This document shows, in pieces, positions 1 through 9,024 of a stretch of 26,561 nt of DNA. This stretch comes from Mikrocytos mackini (Eukaryota > Endomyxa > Ascetosporea > Mikrocytida > Mikrocytiidae): contig JASNJN010000253.1 in the NCBI GenBank assembly GCA_030180075.1, positions 1 through 26,561 on the forward strand, written 5' to 3'. The notes under the pieces were generated by a model. The model saw only the letters and a program-made list of their open reading frames with translations. It ran no database searches and was not told the DNA's origin. The position numbers and the translations under genes were made by a program. Position 1 is the stretch's first letter; each line of letters opens with the position of its first letter.

Positions 1-1009
1 TTTCAGCTTTGATCATGCGGCTGTTTGCTGCAGTCTGCCCCAGCGTTTTGCTTAGAGGCACTCTAATTGGGTATTTTGCACTTTGAGTACTTTGTTGCAC
101 TTCTTGTGCACCCTTTCCCTCTCCTGGGAATATTATTTCTGGTTCTACCTCGGTTTTCTTCTGGGTCTCTGACTCAGATTCTTCTTTCCCTATTACAAAG
201 GGATTGGTTGAGCTCTGCTCTTTGTCCTCTGCGTTAGAGGTTGTGTTTGTGCCACTCTCTGGCTGTTTGGGGTTTTCTACCCTTTTTGGCACTTGTGTAC
301 CTACTGTTGCACTTATAGTACTGGGTTCATTATTCCCAAGTGCTTCTTTGCCTTGTTCGAGTTTGGTAGTCTCGTTCGCAGGCGAGTTAGCTTGATTTAG
401 CTCTTGCTGAGCTGTCTCATTGACTATGGCACTTGGTCGTGACTTTGTCATTTTTTTTGAGAAGTTTAAATTTTTATTTTGAGGATTTGCCGTAAAGGCA
501 TCTAATTCTCGCAATAACCCAACCGTTGGTCGTTCGTGCGTTATTGACGCATTATCGACCTTTGGAACGATTTCGGATTTATTTTGGGAGGGGTTTTTGG
601 AAATAGATTTGGATTTCAAAATCCACTTATCCATTGCCCCAATGTGGCGTTTTTTTGAAAAGGTGGCCTTAACTTTATTTTTGGTGGTTGGTTGTTTGCC
701 CTTGCGGTACGATTTGGACCTTTTGGGAATATAACTGGTTTTTAAAATTTGGTTGAGTTTGTCAATATTGATAACATATGGATGCATTCCACTCACTCCT
801 ACGTTATTGGGACCGTTGGTCCCCGCGGTTATAGCGTTAACGGAGTGGTTGTTGATATTCTCTCCTGGACTCGTGGACCCGTTGGGGCCCTGTTTTCCAG
901 GTTTCTGTGGATCGACTAGATTCGAACCTGCTGCAGCCTGTTTGGGCCTTTCGCTCGACATTGACCCTAACCCCTCTACGGTGGGGTTGTCCGGTGAGAC
1001 GATATTCAT
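1..1009 (-). CDS. Disordered low-complexity protein, 5' part (runs off left edge)
   Basis: I translated the minus strand by hand. A single open frame starts at ATG 1009 and has no stop through base 1, giving at least 336 residues; the 3' end lies outside the window. The product is rich in N, S, T, P, Q, K, E and G, with no predicted membrane segment and no motif I recognise. Residues about 85-150 are basic (many K, with RSK and SKKR stretches). The part after residue 187 is acidic and Q/S/T-rich. This suggests an intrinsically disordered nuclear or scaffold-like protein, but no function is assigned. The DNA is visibly less AT-rich than the surrounding genes. ATG 1009 was chosen because it is the first Met after an AAATTT-like box. 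A second in-frame Met (residue 187, base 451) follows an almost identical box, so translation might also start there. Confidence 0.72.
   Translation of the reverse strand, partial: MNIVSPDNPTVEGLGSMSSERPKQAAAGSNLVDPQKPGKQGPNGSTSPGENINNHSVNAITAGTNGPNNVGVSGMHPYVINIDKLNQILKTSYIPKRSKSYRKGKQPTTKNKVKATFSKKRHIGAMDKWILKSKSISKNPSQNKSEIVPKVDNASITHERPTVGLLRELDAFTANPQNKNLNFSKKMTKSRPSAIVNETAQQELNQANSPANETTKLEQGKEALGNNEPSTISATVGTQVPKRVENPKQPESGTNTTSNAEDKEQSSTNPFVIGKEESESETQKKTEVEPEIIFPGEGKGAQEVQQSTQSAKYPIRVPLSKTLGQTAANSRMIKAE
459..476 (-). promoter_or_regulatory. Second AAATTT-like start signal inside the frame
   Basis: On the minus strand the run AAAATTTAAACTTCTC is followed by eight A and then an in-frame ATG at 451. 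It closely matches the box before the first ATG of the same frame (AAAATTTAAAGTTTC plus eight A). It may mark an alternative start, or a former gene boundary now read through. Confidence 0.35.
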
Positions 1010-1401
1010 GCCAATGGCTTTTTTTTGAAACTTTAAATTTTGAATAATAATAAAGAATATATTAAAGTGTATGAGATATCGGATTTGCTTACAGTTCTAT
1101 GAATTTATTAATGAGCTATTTTATTGTTTTGCATTATTTTTAAATAAAAATGGATTGAATATGAAATATTCTGATTATAAAGCGATTATATTGTCTATAA
1201 CAACATAGCATCATTTATATCTTTATTTTAATAAATTATCAATTACCGATTGCACAGAACTTCATTTGTGTGTAAAGAAACAAAAATTTATTGAATTATA
1301 AAACTTTCATTATTATATAGTCGCCAATAAACAGACAAATATTTATAACTTCATTATATTGTGTGATTTATTATGATTATTATATATAACATTCATTTTA
1401 T
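1010..1401. other. AT-rich intergenic spacer
   Basis: This lies between the end of the minus-strand membrane-protein remnant and the start of the 1009 gene. Apart from the AAATTT-like box at its left end it is simple AT-rich DNA. I see no gene and no clear inverted repeat. Confidence 0.6.
1027..1044 (-). promoter_or_regulatory. AAATTT-like start signal of the 1009 gene
   Basis: The minus strand reads TTCAAAATTTAAAGTTTC about 18 bases before ATG 1009. AAATTT-like boxes next to start codons are a known feature of microsporidian genes, and similar boxes precede two other genes in this window (7311 and 22465). Confidence 0.45.
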
Positions 1402-2549
1402 TTACGTTTGAATTCTTTTACGGAATTTCTTTATTTTATTCTTCCTAACATAATATGTTCCGAATGCACATATAAATACCACGGCTGCAGCGCCCAAAAT
1501 TATAATTAGTGTTATCAGTCCTTTCGACATTCCCTCCTTTTTAGTTGCACTACTAACTGTAGATGAGCTGCTGATTGTAGATGAATTACTTGATATTGTC
1601 GAATCTGTTGGTTGATATGGCTCTTTGGTAAATGGATTTATACTGGTTAGCAATACATCATCTTTAAACGATTCTTAAGTTCTCCAAAAATGTTGTACTT
1701 TCCTCTGTATTCTGCTTCTAATAAATCATCGTCTTTAACGCTCTCGAAAAGAACTAAAGTACTGCTTGGATTAGCCTTTTCAAGTATATCATTTAATTTA
1801 TCAATCTGTGTTACGTCTGTTTCAATAGCTTCTTTTAGTAGAAAGTTGAAATAAGACGGTATAAAATAAGAACCTGGTTTAGGGTTTGATTTAGAAGCTT
1901 CGTCTGTTTAGAGAAGAAACTATCCAGATGTTTTAGCACTTTGGATTCTGGCGTTCCTTCTTCAACTTTCGTTTCTCCCATAGTATAATTTCCGGAATCA
2001 TCTTTAACGAGTTCGGGATAAGTCCATATGCCATTTTCAAGTCGAAAATCAAACTTTGTGTACTTTTCGAATTCATGTTTTAGTTTATTGTAGTCTTTGT
2101 CGGCCATGCTCAAAGTGTAAGGGGTGTATTTAAACACTTTCTCGTTGTTAATGGTTGCGGGCTCTTTGGTATGCTTAAGGACAAGGATCATAGCGCAATT
2201 TTTATCACTGTATGGATCTATGCGCCTTGGATCACCAGCTTTACTAATATTGAAATGGTTACCGTACAATGTAAAAGCGTTTTGTTTTGTAGAATAATCT
2301 GTGTAGCTTTCTCGGACTTTCATTAATTCCAAACGCATGAGATCGCGCTTTTCGCTATCTTTGTCACCTCCTTTACTTCTGAGTTGAAGTATGAATGGTT
2401 GAATCGGCAACTGTGCCTTTTCTCTTATATCCTTTACCCTGATAGAAGATAAAGATAAACCATCGAAGAAACTTTCTAAACCTTCGATTCCTGGCAAAAT
2501 GTATCGAATCTACTTCTAATCAAAAATGTGCTAGTGAACTGCAGGTTAT
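1402..2549 (-). pseudogene. C-terminal piece of a broken membrane-protein gene
   Basis: Three consecutive minus-strand frames form one protein-like chain. The first (from about 2497) is a charged soluble region of about 195 residues. The frame shifts near 1900, where the old frame loses protein character and a new one runs from about 1908 to 1665. It shifts again near 1660 and ends at 1402. The last part has a Ser/Thr-rich stalk, one strong hydrophobic segment (GLITLIIILGAAAVVFICAF) and a short basic tail, as in a type I surface or secretory protein. No ATG starts the first frame; the stretch from 2549 to about 2500 is open in yet another frame. The retrotransposon begins exactly at 2550, so the N-terminus is probably the 6805-6941 piece. 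No family is recognised. The frameshifts may be real decay or indel errors. Confidence 0.6.
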
Positions 2550-2695
2550 TGACGTGCCTTAGGAGTACGTCCTGATGATCTTGTTAATAAATAATATAGA
2601 AATTAAATTCTTACAAATATTTGACATGTTTAAACGAGACAGTAGCGGGCCTTACAAAAAGGCTAAGTACTATAATCAACGTGCAGAGCACGTCA
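2550..2695 (+). repeat. 5' LTR
   Basis: A 146-bp LTR with perfect 8-bp terminal inverted repeats. It contains a short imperfect hairpin (AGGAGTACGTCCT) near its start, and the ATG of the gag frame at 2626, so the coding sequence begins inside the LTR and crosses its 3' border without interruption. Confidence 0.95.
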
Positions 2696-3066
2696 ATCTG
2701 AATTCAGATGACACTCAAAGTGCATCACCTCACGGAACGCAAAATAAGTACACCAGACAATTTTCACCTTCCCCAACCTTACACTCAGCTTTACAGAGTT
2801 CGCAAAGCGAGTACACATTTGGGACGAACATAGCTGGTCTCCCTGGACCCAGCATCACCTTACCTAGGTTAATCATTCACACACATCAGGATATAGATGC
2901 GTTGCCTAGCTGGATCCATAAATTTGAACAACTGAAAGTACTTACAGGATGGACAGACCAAATAGCATTGGCTACCCTTGAGGTCATCTCTGACCCAAGT
3001 GTACATCCACATTTCAGCGGTTCTTCCTCAGTTGCAGAAGCCCTAAAGAAGTTACAGAGTGCTTAG
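2626..3066 (+). pseudogene. gag: Retrotransposon Gag, N-terminal part, ends at in-frame TAG
   Basis: The frame opens at ATG 2626 inside the 5' LTR (an earlier ATG at 2575 in the same frame is also possible) and runs into the internal region. It codes a polar N-terminal arm followed by a helical capsid-like stretch with IDALPSWIHKFEQL, the usual start of a Ty3/gypsy Gag core. It stops at TAG 3064-3066. The same frame continues directly after the stop with 17 sense codons and then the rest of Gag, so this is one Gag-Pol frame interrupted by a single amber codon. The stop could come from a C-to-T change in CAG; no known readthrough context is evident. Confidence 0.85.
2696..2709 (+). other. 14-bp perfect palindrome at the primer-binding position
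   Basis: ATCTGAATTCAGAT starts at the first base after the 5' LTR, where a primer-binding site is expected. It does not begin with the TGG that pairs with tRNA 3' ends, so no tRNA primer can be assigned by eye. It is also part of the gag coding frame. Confidence 0.6.
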
Positions 3067-4625
3067 TTTACTACATCACAGTACTCTTATTACAGGCAGC
3101 AATTAAATGATCTACCTATGGGAGCGTTCACTACATTTGCCGAATTGGCACACATAATCAAGGAAATATCTGGTAGAGCCAATTACTGCATAGAGGACAA
3201 ATCTAACTGGATTACCAACAGGGAATTAGTTGAGATATTCATTGGGAAGATCCCCGTACGATTAAGACAGAGAGCTCTTGACCTCAACCTTCAGGATTTG
3301 GACAAACTGGCAGCAAAGCTTGACACAGCCAATTCAAATGATAAACTTTATTTTGGCCATCACGAACGAACTGAGCCCAGAAGGCCTAAGAGACCACAAT
3401 ACAGGGAAAACACAAGAACGCAACAACGCCGAGGCTATTGTTCTTTCCATGACAGTTACTCACATGATGAGAGAGATTGTCGCGCAGTCCAAAGAAGATC
3501 TTATGGAGGTAACACACGTGGAAACCATAGAGAAAACCACAACCATTCACCCCATAGAGACTATTCTAACAAAAGACAGGATTACTCTAAACCAAACAGC
3601 AAGAACCTTCTCATTAAGCAACTGGAGCCACAGACAGAACTGATTTCTGACTTGGAATTCAAAGGAGTGGTTGGAAGTAATGAAGTTTCGATAGCTATCG
3701 ACACCGGTTCTAGGTTTAACTATGTAAACCCAAACTTTGTTAACGATTCTTCTATAAAAGAAATAAGTCCGACTCAAAAAGTTACCATTGCGGACGGCAC
3801 ACACAAAGAAATCAGCAGTAAAACTTCCATTAACCTCGAGATTGACAACGTACCACACACCCAATACAATCTAGAGGCATTCATAATAGACAAACTTCCT
3901 AGTAACTTAATTTTGGGACGGGAGTGGCTTCGAAAGAACTCAGCTGTGATAGACTTCAGCACAAACACTCTTCTTTTGGATAAAGTAGCTATAGAATTCC
4001 CCACAGTTCAAAAACAACTTGTTACAACGGAAGATGAACCAGACCAGATTCTGGAACAGAAGTTACTTAAGATTGAGAAAGCTGAGACCTTTGATTCACT
4101 TTTAGAGTCTTTTAAGAATAAAGGACACTTAGAATCTATCCCAAACATCAAACATACTATTCCATTCACAGAAGACGTTTCACTATTCACAAGACCATAC
4201 AACATTCCTCACAAACTGTTCGAACCTGTAGAAAAAGAAATAAAACGCCTTTTAGAAGAAGATATAATAAGGCCGTCCTCATCTACAATATGTTCTCCGG
4301 CATTCGCAATTCAAAAGAAAGATGGAAGTGTGAGAGTAGTTTGCGACTTTCGTAAATTAAACAAAAAGACAGAGAAAAGCTCTTACCCATTTCCATCGGC
4401 CGAAACATTACTTCTACAGTTAAAAGAAAGCCAATTTTATAGCAAATTGGACTTACATACTGGTTATTACCAGATAGAAATAGAAGAACAAGATAAATAC
4501 AAAAGCAGTTTTGTATTACCGATGGGACAATACGAATGGAACAGAATGCCCTATGGATTATCTACGGCACCAAGGACGTTCCAAAAAGCGATGGGGTCTA
4601 TGATCGGAGGAATACCTGGAGTAAA
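3067..4625 (+). pseudogene. pol: Retrotransposon Gag C-terminus, protease and start of reverse transcriptase
   Basis: This is in frame with the upstream gag. In order: rest of the Gag core; a zinc knuckle at 3439-3480 of the variant form C-x2-H-x4-H-x4-C; an aspartic protease with DTGS at 3700-3711 followed by a LILG element about 70 residues later; then the N-terminal fingers and palm of reverse transcriptase, with the conserved SPAF, VRVVCDFRKLN, SKLDLHTGYYQI and YGLSTAPRTFQ stretches. The frame is lost around 4623, just before the catalytic aspartates: the following FLDD block is read one base back. This is best explained by one lost A in the short A run there. The canonical X-XXY-YYZ slippery pattern of programmed -1 shifts is absent. 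Confidence 0.9.
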
Positions 4626-6344
4626 TTATTCCTTGATGATATTTTGTTATATTCTAAAAACAAAGAAGAACACACTGCGCTTTTGATTAAGATCCTATCG
4701 ATTTTAAAAGAGAATAGAGTCTATCTTAATTTGAACAAGTGCGAGTTTTACAAACGTTCTATTACATATCTAGGATTCAAAATAGAAGGAAATACAGTAG
4801 CGTCGGATCTTTCCACATTCGACAAGCAGAAACTCATAAAAGAACCAAGAACTAAGAGGGAGATAAGAAAACTAATTGGATCTTTAAACTGGTACAGGCC
4901 TTTCGTACCAAAGATCAGTGAATACTTAGAATGAATAAACGAAAAGCTAAAACACAAACAGATAATATGGGAACAAGAAGATAGGAACAACGTATTGAGG
5001 GCTATTGACTCTATAGAACGACAGATCAAGCTCACACTCCCCAATTACAATAAACCCTTCAAACTTTACACCGATGCGTCTGACACGGGAATAAGCGGCA
5101 TTCTGCTGCAAGATGACAAGGTAGTGAAATTATATTCGTCTAAGTTACTAGACAATGAGAAGAAATTCAACACTATGGAAAAGGAGTGCCTGGCCATTAT
5201 CAAGAGCCTGAAAAAGTTTAGAACCATTATTTTTGATAATCTAGTCGAAATAATAACAGATAACAACAATCTAACCTTTGATTCTTCCCCATTAACATCT
5301 AGAAGTCAGAAATGGAAATTACTTTTAAGCGAGTATAACTACACACTCACACATACGAAGGGAGAGTTGAACAGCGCTGCTGATCAGTTGTCAAGACTTT
5401 ACAGTTCTAATAACAGCGATAAGAATACCGAACCCAACTCTTCTATAAAGATACTCAGCATAAAACAAAGTAAAGACAAAACCAAAGAGCTTTTAACTCA
5501 ATTTAAACGAGCACAAGAGAAAGACAAGAGTACTTTGATTGAAGATGAACTTAAAGACTTTCGTTTACAGACAGGAATATATAATATAGAACTGGACCTC
5601 AACAAAAAGATCATTATAAATGATCAGGATAAACACAAGTTTCTTAACTACTATCACGAAAGACTCTCACATCCAGGGTGTAAAAGATTATTCAAAACGT
5701 TAAGCCCTTACTTCACCATGAGCAACTTCTTAAAAGAAGTCGAATTATTCACTAAAGTTTGCGATTCATGCCAAAGATATAAGAGTATTGGCTTAAAAGT
5801 AGGACAAACACACGGATACTTGGAGAGTAGCAAACCTTTTGAAAAAGTCTCATCTGATATCTGGGGCCCATTTGAGACTGAGGAATTTTGCCAGTTTTGC
5901 AAAGGTTATATTGTTACCTTTACAGATATGTTTAGCAGATACACAAAGATGGGATTTTTTGAGACAATTACAGGAAAGGATATCGCAAGTTCATTTACAA
6001 ATTGCTGGTTAACACAGTTCCCTAAACCAAGCGTCTTTCTAAGTGACCAGGGGAGCCAGTATACTTCGGACTATTTAAAAGCTTTCCTTAAACAGAAGAA
6101 CATTGAACCCAAGTATTCCACAGCCTATAACCCAACGGGTAATAGCTTAAGTGAAAGGGTCAACATCTTTATAGGGAATGGTTTGAGGACACAGAAAAAC
6201 AGAAAGATAGGAGTAAAAGAAGCACTGCAAAAGATTGAAGATGCCTTTAATTGCAGCTACAATAGAAATCTTAACACCACACCTTCTTCCATACAGTTAG
6301 GATACAATCCAATAGACCCCCTTAAAAGAAAAAAGAAGTGGTAA
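4626..6344 (+). pseudogene. pol: Retrotransposon reverse transcriptase palm, RNase H and integrase
   Basis: The frame begins with the reverse transcriptase catalytic LFLDD box (Asp codons at 4635 and 4638). It continues through the RT thumb and connection, is interrupted by TGA at 4932-4934, and resumes in the same frame. RNase H follows with TDAS at about 5070-5081. Integrase shows the HHCC zinc finger (two His in a YHERLSH stretch, then CDSC), then the DDE triad: Asp in SSDIWG, Asp in LSDQGSQ and Glu in SLSERVN. A TAA at 6342 ends this frame before the C-terminal domain. The TGA and TAA can each arise by one transition from a sense codon. Position-specific function is lost unless these are sequencing errors. 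Confidence 0.9.
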
Positions 6345-6622
6345 TCAGTGAAGTACATTCGTGAATTAAGAGTTCAGCTGAAAAGGAAGAAAAGAAAAGA
6401 AACAGTAAGCGAACTAAAGCGGAAGACTACGAAGTTGGACAGTATATCATGCTAAGGAACCATGAAGTAAGCAAGTTAGCTTCAATGTGGAAGGGTCCCT
6501 TTGAGATACTGAGCATGAAAAGTCACAACGACGTCTTAAGGATAAGGCAAATGAACAAAGACGTATGGGTAAATAAAAAGAGAGTAAAACCATACTATTT
6601 AGACTTAAAGGAACAACGATAG
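6345..6622 (+). pseudogene. Integrase C-terminal GPY/F domain, frameshifted
   Basis: After TAA 6342 the frame continues for a short basic stretch, then coding shifts near 6380 to a different phase ending at TAG 6620. That phase contains VGQYIMLRN followed by WKGPFEIL, the hallmark of the GPY/F chromatin or DNA-binding module at the C-terminus of Ty3/gypsy integrases, and ends in a short basic tail. Confidence 0.82.
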
Positions 6623-6628
6623 AACTTT

Positions 6629-6651
6629 GAGAAAAGAAGAATAGAGAGAGG
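6629..6651 (+). other. Polypurine tract
   Basis: A 23-base run of purines with a single T (at 6642) lies 5 bases before the 3' LTR. This is the expected plus-strand primer for an LTR retrotransposon. Confidence 0.75.
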
Positions 6652-6656
6652 CAAAC

Positions 6657-6804
6657 TGACGTGCCTTAGGAGTACGTCCTGATGATCTTGTTAATAAATA
6701 AATATAGAAATTAAAATTCTTACAAATATTTGACATGTTTAAACGAGACAGTAGCGGGCCTTACAAAAAGGCTAAGTACTATAATCAACGTGCAGAGCAC
6801 GTCA
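6657..6804 (+). repeat. 3' LTR
   Basis: Matches the 5' LTR except for one extra A at each of two A-containing positions, giving 148 against 146 bp. No substitutions were seen on reading both copies. It ends in GCACGTCA and is followed directly by the minus-strand gene remnant. Confidence 0.95.
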
Positions 6805-6941
6805 GATGTATATTTCAATTCTTCGTCCAAATCGTTGTGTAAATCGGTGTGCAAATCGGTGTGCTCGGGTTGTAGGCACAGTATAAATGCGGACAACTCC
6901 CCTAAATCTTCTATGGGTATGTTTTCTAGTGTCAATGGCAT
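6805..6941 (-). pseudogene. N-terminal piece of the gene split by the retrotransposon
   Basis: ATG 6941 opens a minus-strand frame that reaches the LTR border without a stop and then runs into LTR sequence, ending at 6720. The 46 native residues include a hydrophobic patch (SAFILCLQ) and an acidic HTDL-type repeat, then are cut off by the LTR. The other LTR border (2549) is followed, in the same direction, by another truncated coding piece that lacks a start. It is therefore likely that both were one gene before the insertion. The two pieces do not join in phase without a one-base adjustment, and there is no target duplication, so the link is inference. Confidence 0.5.
6829..6864 (-). repeat. 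Three 12-bp tandem units coding HTDL/HNDL
   Basis: Units of 12 bp on the plus strand (aaatcgKtgtgY) occur three times in a row. On the minus strand they code HTDL, HTDL, HNDL. Two units are identical and the third differs at two bases. Confidence 0.85.
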
Positions 6942-7328
6942 GTGTTGTATGGAGTTTGATGGGAAGTCGTGTAAGAGTGGGGAAACCTTGCTGAAGTTTT
7001 AAAAGTTAAAATATTTTAAATATACTGTAAAACATAACAACAAGAGCTATATGTTAAAAATTTTGACACAAACCTCATAAATCAACTAATAAGGTAGTAT
7101 AGAAATATATAGAATTATAAGAGAAAACACAAATTTTTTTTTATTCCTACAAAATATTAAATGTCCCACGCAGTCAAAGAGTTAATACTCAACAGATTTA
7201 AATGTTTAATTTCCGCCTAATTTGAATATGGTTATAAATACAGATTGAGATATGATCAGTTCGTAATTCTTTAGACCTCCAAAACCTCTTTATCAAATTT
7301 ATTAAACTAAAAATTTAAATTTCCAAAA
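6942..7328. promoter_or_regulatory. Divergent upstream region of the broken gene and CCT5
   Basis: An AT-rich spacer between two divergently oriented starts. The only element I can name is the box AAATTTAAATTTCC at 7311-7324, five bases before the CCT5 ATG, matching the AAATTT-like start signal seen elsewhere in the window. No tRNA or other RNA gene is visible. Confidence 0.45.
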
Positions 7329-8969
7329 ATGATGAACAATCAAATGATAGATCAGTATGGACGTCCGATAATTGTTATTGATGCACTGTCCCCACCTCCA
7401 GAACCAAAAGGAACAAAGGTTTTAGAAAACAATATAGCCTCGATTAGTGAGCTGGCTTCTTTCATTACAACATCGTTCGGTCCCAATGGAAAAGACAAAC
7501 TAATTGTTGACGAGGACAGAGAGATAACACTAACCAATGACGGGGCCACTATACTTTCTAAAGTAGGTCTAAAATCCCCAATTGGACGACTGATACTTGG
7601 TTTGAGTGTCGCTCAGGATCTTCGTTCTGGAGACGGAACAACCGGCATAGTCCTTCTCTGCAGTGCCCTCCTGAACTCAGCGCTTTCTCTAGTAAAGAAA
7701 GGTGTAAACCCGGCAAGACTCGAGAAGATATATGGGGAATGTTCAGACGTTTGTGCAGAAGTGATAAAAAGTTGTTCCTTCGAGAATGAAATAGACGAAG
7801 AAACCATTCGTAAGACTATAAAGTGCACATTGAATACCAAAATAGCAAAACATTCGTCCGCTATCGAAACACTAACAGACGTTGCCTTCTCAACCGCAGA
7901 GTCAGGAGTAATTGGTGAGTTACTTAAAATTGAAAAGAGAATTTCTCGAAGTGCCACTTCAGCCGCCGTTCTAATAAAAGGACTAATGCTGGAAAAAGAG
8001 TTTTACAATCCGTCCATGAAAAAGAAATTGGAAAATCCGAAGATACTGATCTTAAGTTCCCCTATCGAGCCCCCAAAACCTAAAACAAAGCACATTCTTA
8101 AAATAACGAGCTCGGAGGATTTCAAGGCTGCGTCTGATTATGAAGAGAATTATTTCGTGGAAACTGTTAACAAAATCAAAGAAGCTGGTGTATCACTAGT
8201 TCTCTGTCAATGGGGTTTTGATGAAGAAGCAGGGTACTTGCTCACTAAACATGGTATTTCTGCAGTTACATGGGTCGGGGGCAAAGAACTAGAGATGCTT
8301 AGTATGTCGACAGGGGCTGAAATAATTAGCAGTATGAATGACATAGTCAATGCTCGGCTGGGAACGTGCAGTATGGTTGAAGAAGTGAGCCTCATGGATT
8401 TAAATGAATCACATTTGGGAGTGCAGGATATCAGTTTGGCAACAGCTGAACAGGATGACAAAGTTTTGCTTATAAAAGACTGTCCAGAAAATAAAGCATT
8501 CACAATTATGCTCACTGCAGGGAGTCAAACTGTTTTAGACGAAATCCACAGATCATTTGATGATGCTCTTGGTGTGGCCAAAACTTTAATTGGTGAAAAC
8601 AAGAAAAATGTACTGTGTGGTGGCGGTGCTGTTGAAGTGGAAATTGCAAAAGTAATAAAAGGAAAGGCCGAAAATAAAGATGGTGTTGAGAAGGAAGTCA
8701 TGCTTGGGTTCGTCAAAGCTTTATATGAAATACCAAGACGAATAGCACGAAATGCAGAGTTAAATGAAGAAAGAGAATTACAAAATATCATTAGATTGAA
8801 CCAAACTGAGGATAAAAGTATATATGGTGTAGATGGAGACAACACAGGGAATAACGATATGAATGAGAAAGGTGTTTTGGAACCCGAAGAAAGCAAAACC
8901 TCACAGATAATGATGGCCATTGATATAGCCCGAATGATACTGAGAATAGATGATGTTATAATAAATTAA
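7329..8969 (+). CDS. CCT5: Chaperonin CCT (TRiC) subunit epsilon
   Basis: This is an intact 546-residue frame, the usual length for a CCT subunit. CCT is the cytosolic group II chaperonin, an ATP-driven double ring that folds actin, tubulin and other proteins. ATP-site motifs are in place: NDGATIL at residues 70-76, GDGTTG at about 101, and GGGAVEVE at 431-438. Subunit identity rests on epsilon-type features: YGRP near the N-terminus, EPPKPKTKH at about 247, CQWGFDEEA, AVTWVGGKELE, and the C-terminal IARMILRIDDVI. The segment after the C-terminal equatorial GGG motif is more divergent and has a charged insertion (about residues 490-520). The start is the first of two adjacent Met codons behind an AAATTT box. 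The gene converges on the 9025-11505 gene with a 55-base gap. Confidence 0.95.
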   Translation: MMNNQMIDQYGRPIIVIDALSPPPEPKGTKVLENNIASISELASFITTSFGPNGKDKLIVDEDREITLTNDGATILSKVGLKSPIGRLILGLSVAQDLRSGDGTTGIVLLCSALLNSALSLVKKGVNPARLEKIYGECSDVCAEVIKSCSFENEIDEETIRKTIKCTLNTKIAKHSSAIETLTDVAFSTAESGVIGELLKIEKRISRSATSAAVLIKGLMLEKEFYNPSMKKKLENPKILILSSPIEPPKPKTKHILKITSSEDFKAASDYEENYFVETVNKIKEAGVSLVLCQWGFDEEAGYLLTKHGISAVTWVGGKELEMLSMSTGAEIISSMNDIVNARLGTCSMVEEVSLMDLNESHLGVQDISLATAEQDDKVLLIKDCPENKAFTIMLTAGSQTVLDEIHRSFDDALGVAKTLIGENKKNVLCGGGAVEVEIAKVIKGKAENKDGVEKEVMLGFVKALYEIPRRIARNAELNEERELQNIIRLNQTEDKSIYGVDGDNTGNNDMNEKGVLEPEESKTSQIMMAIDIARMILRIDDVIIN

Positions 8970-8990
8970 GTTATTTACAAGGATATATTA

Positions 8991-8996
8991 AATAAA
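8991..8996 (+). terminator. Poly(A) signal of CCT5
   Basis: AATAAA lies 22 bases after the CCT5 stop codon, within the short gap before the convergent gene. Confidence 0.45.
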
Positions 8997-9024
8997 GTTT
9001 ATTTTCTTATATTGTTTCATAGAT

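Larger units (their letters stand above)
2550..6804 (+). mobile_element. Ty3/gypsy-type LTR retrotransposon, full length but degraded
   Basis: Two LTRs of 146 and 148 bp differ only by two single-base indels. They flank an internal region coding, in order, Gag, protease, reverse transcriptase, RNase H and integrase with a GPY/F domain; integrase after RNase H is the Ty3/gypsy order. Both LTR ends carry the inverted repeat TGACGTGC / GCACGTCA, a standard TG...CA terminus. A purine tract precedes the 3' LTR. Flanks are GGTTAT on the left and GATGTA on the right, so there is no visible target-site duplication. Coding is broken by three in-frame stops (3064, 4932, 6342) and two frameshifts (near 4623 and near 6380). 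The near-identical LTRs imply a young insertion despite the broken pol. Confidence 0.93.

Noticed and set aside
753-1028. Plus-strand frame opposite the disordered gene, and a similar one at 204-395
   Set aside because: They are antisense to a 336-codon open frame with a start signal, and their L/S/F/P-rich composition is typical of reverse-strand shadow frames.
4600-4640. Programmed -1 frameshift in the retrotransposon
   Set aside because: The shift is inside the reverse transcriptase palm, just before the catalytic aspartates, not between gag and pol, and no X-XXY-YYZ heptamer is present. A lost base in a short A run is simpler.
6730-7002. Plus-strand frame from the 3' LTR gag ATG
   Set aside because: It is the LTR-coded Gag start running by chance into unrelated flanking DNA.
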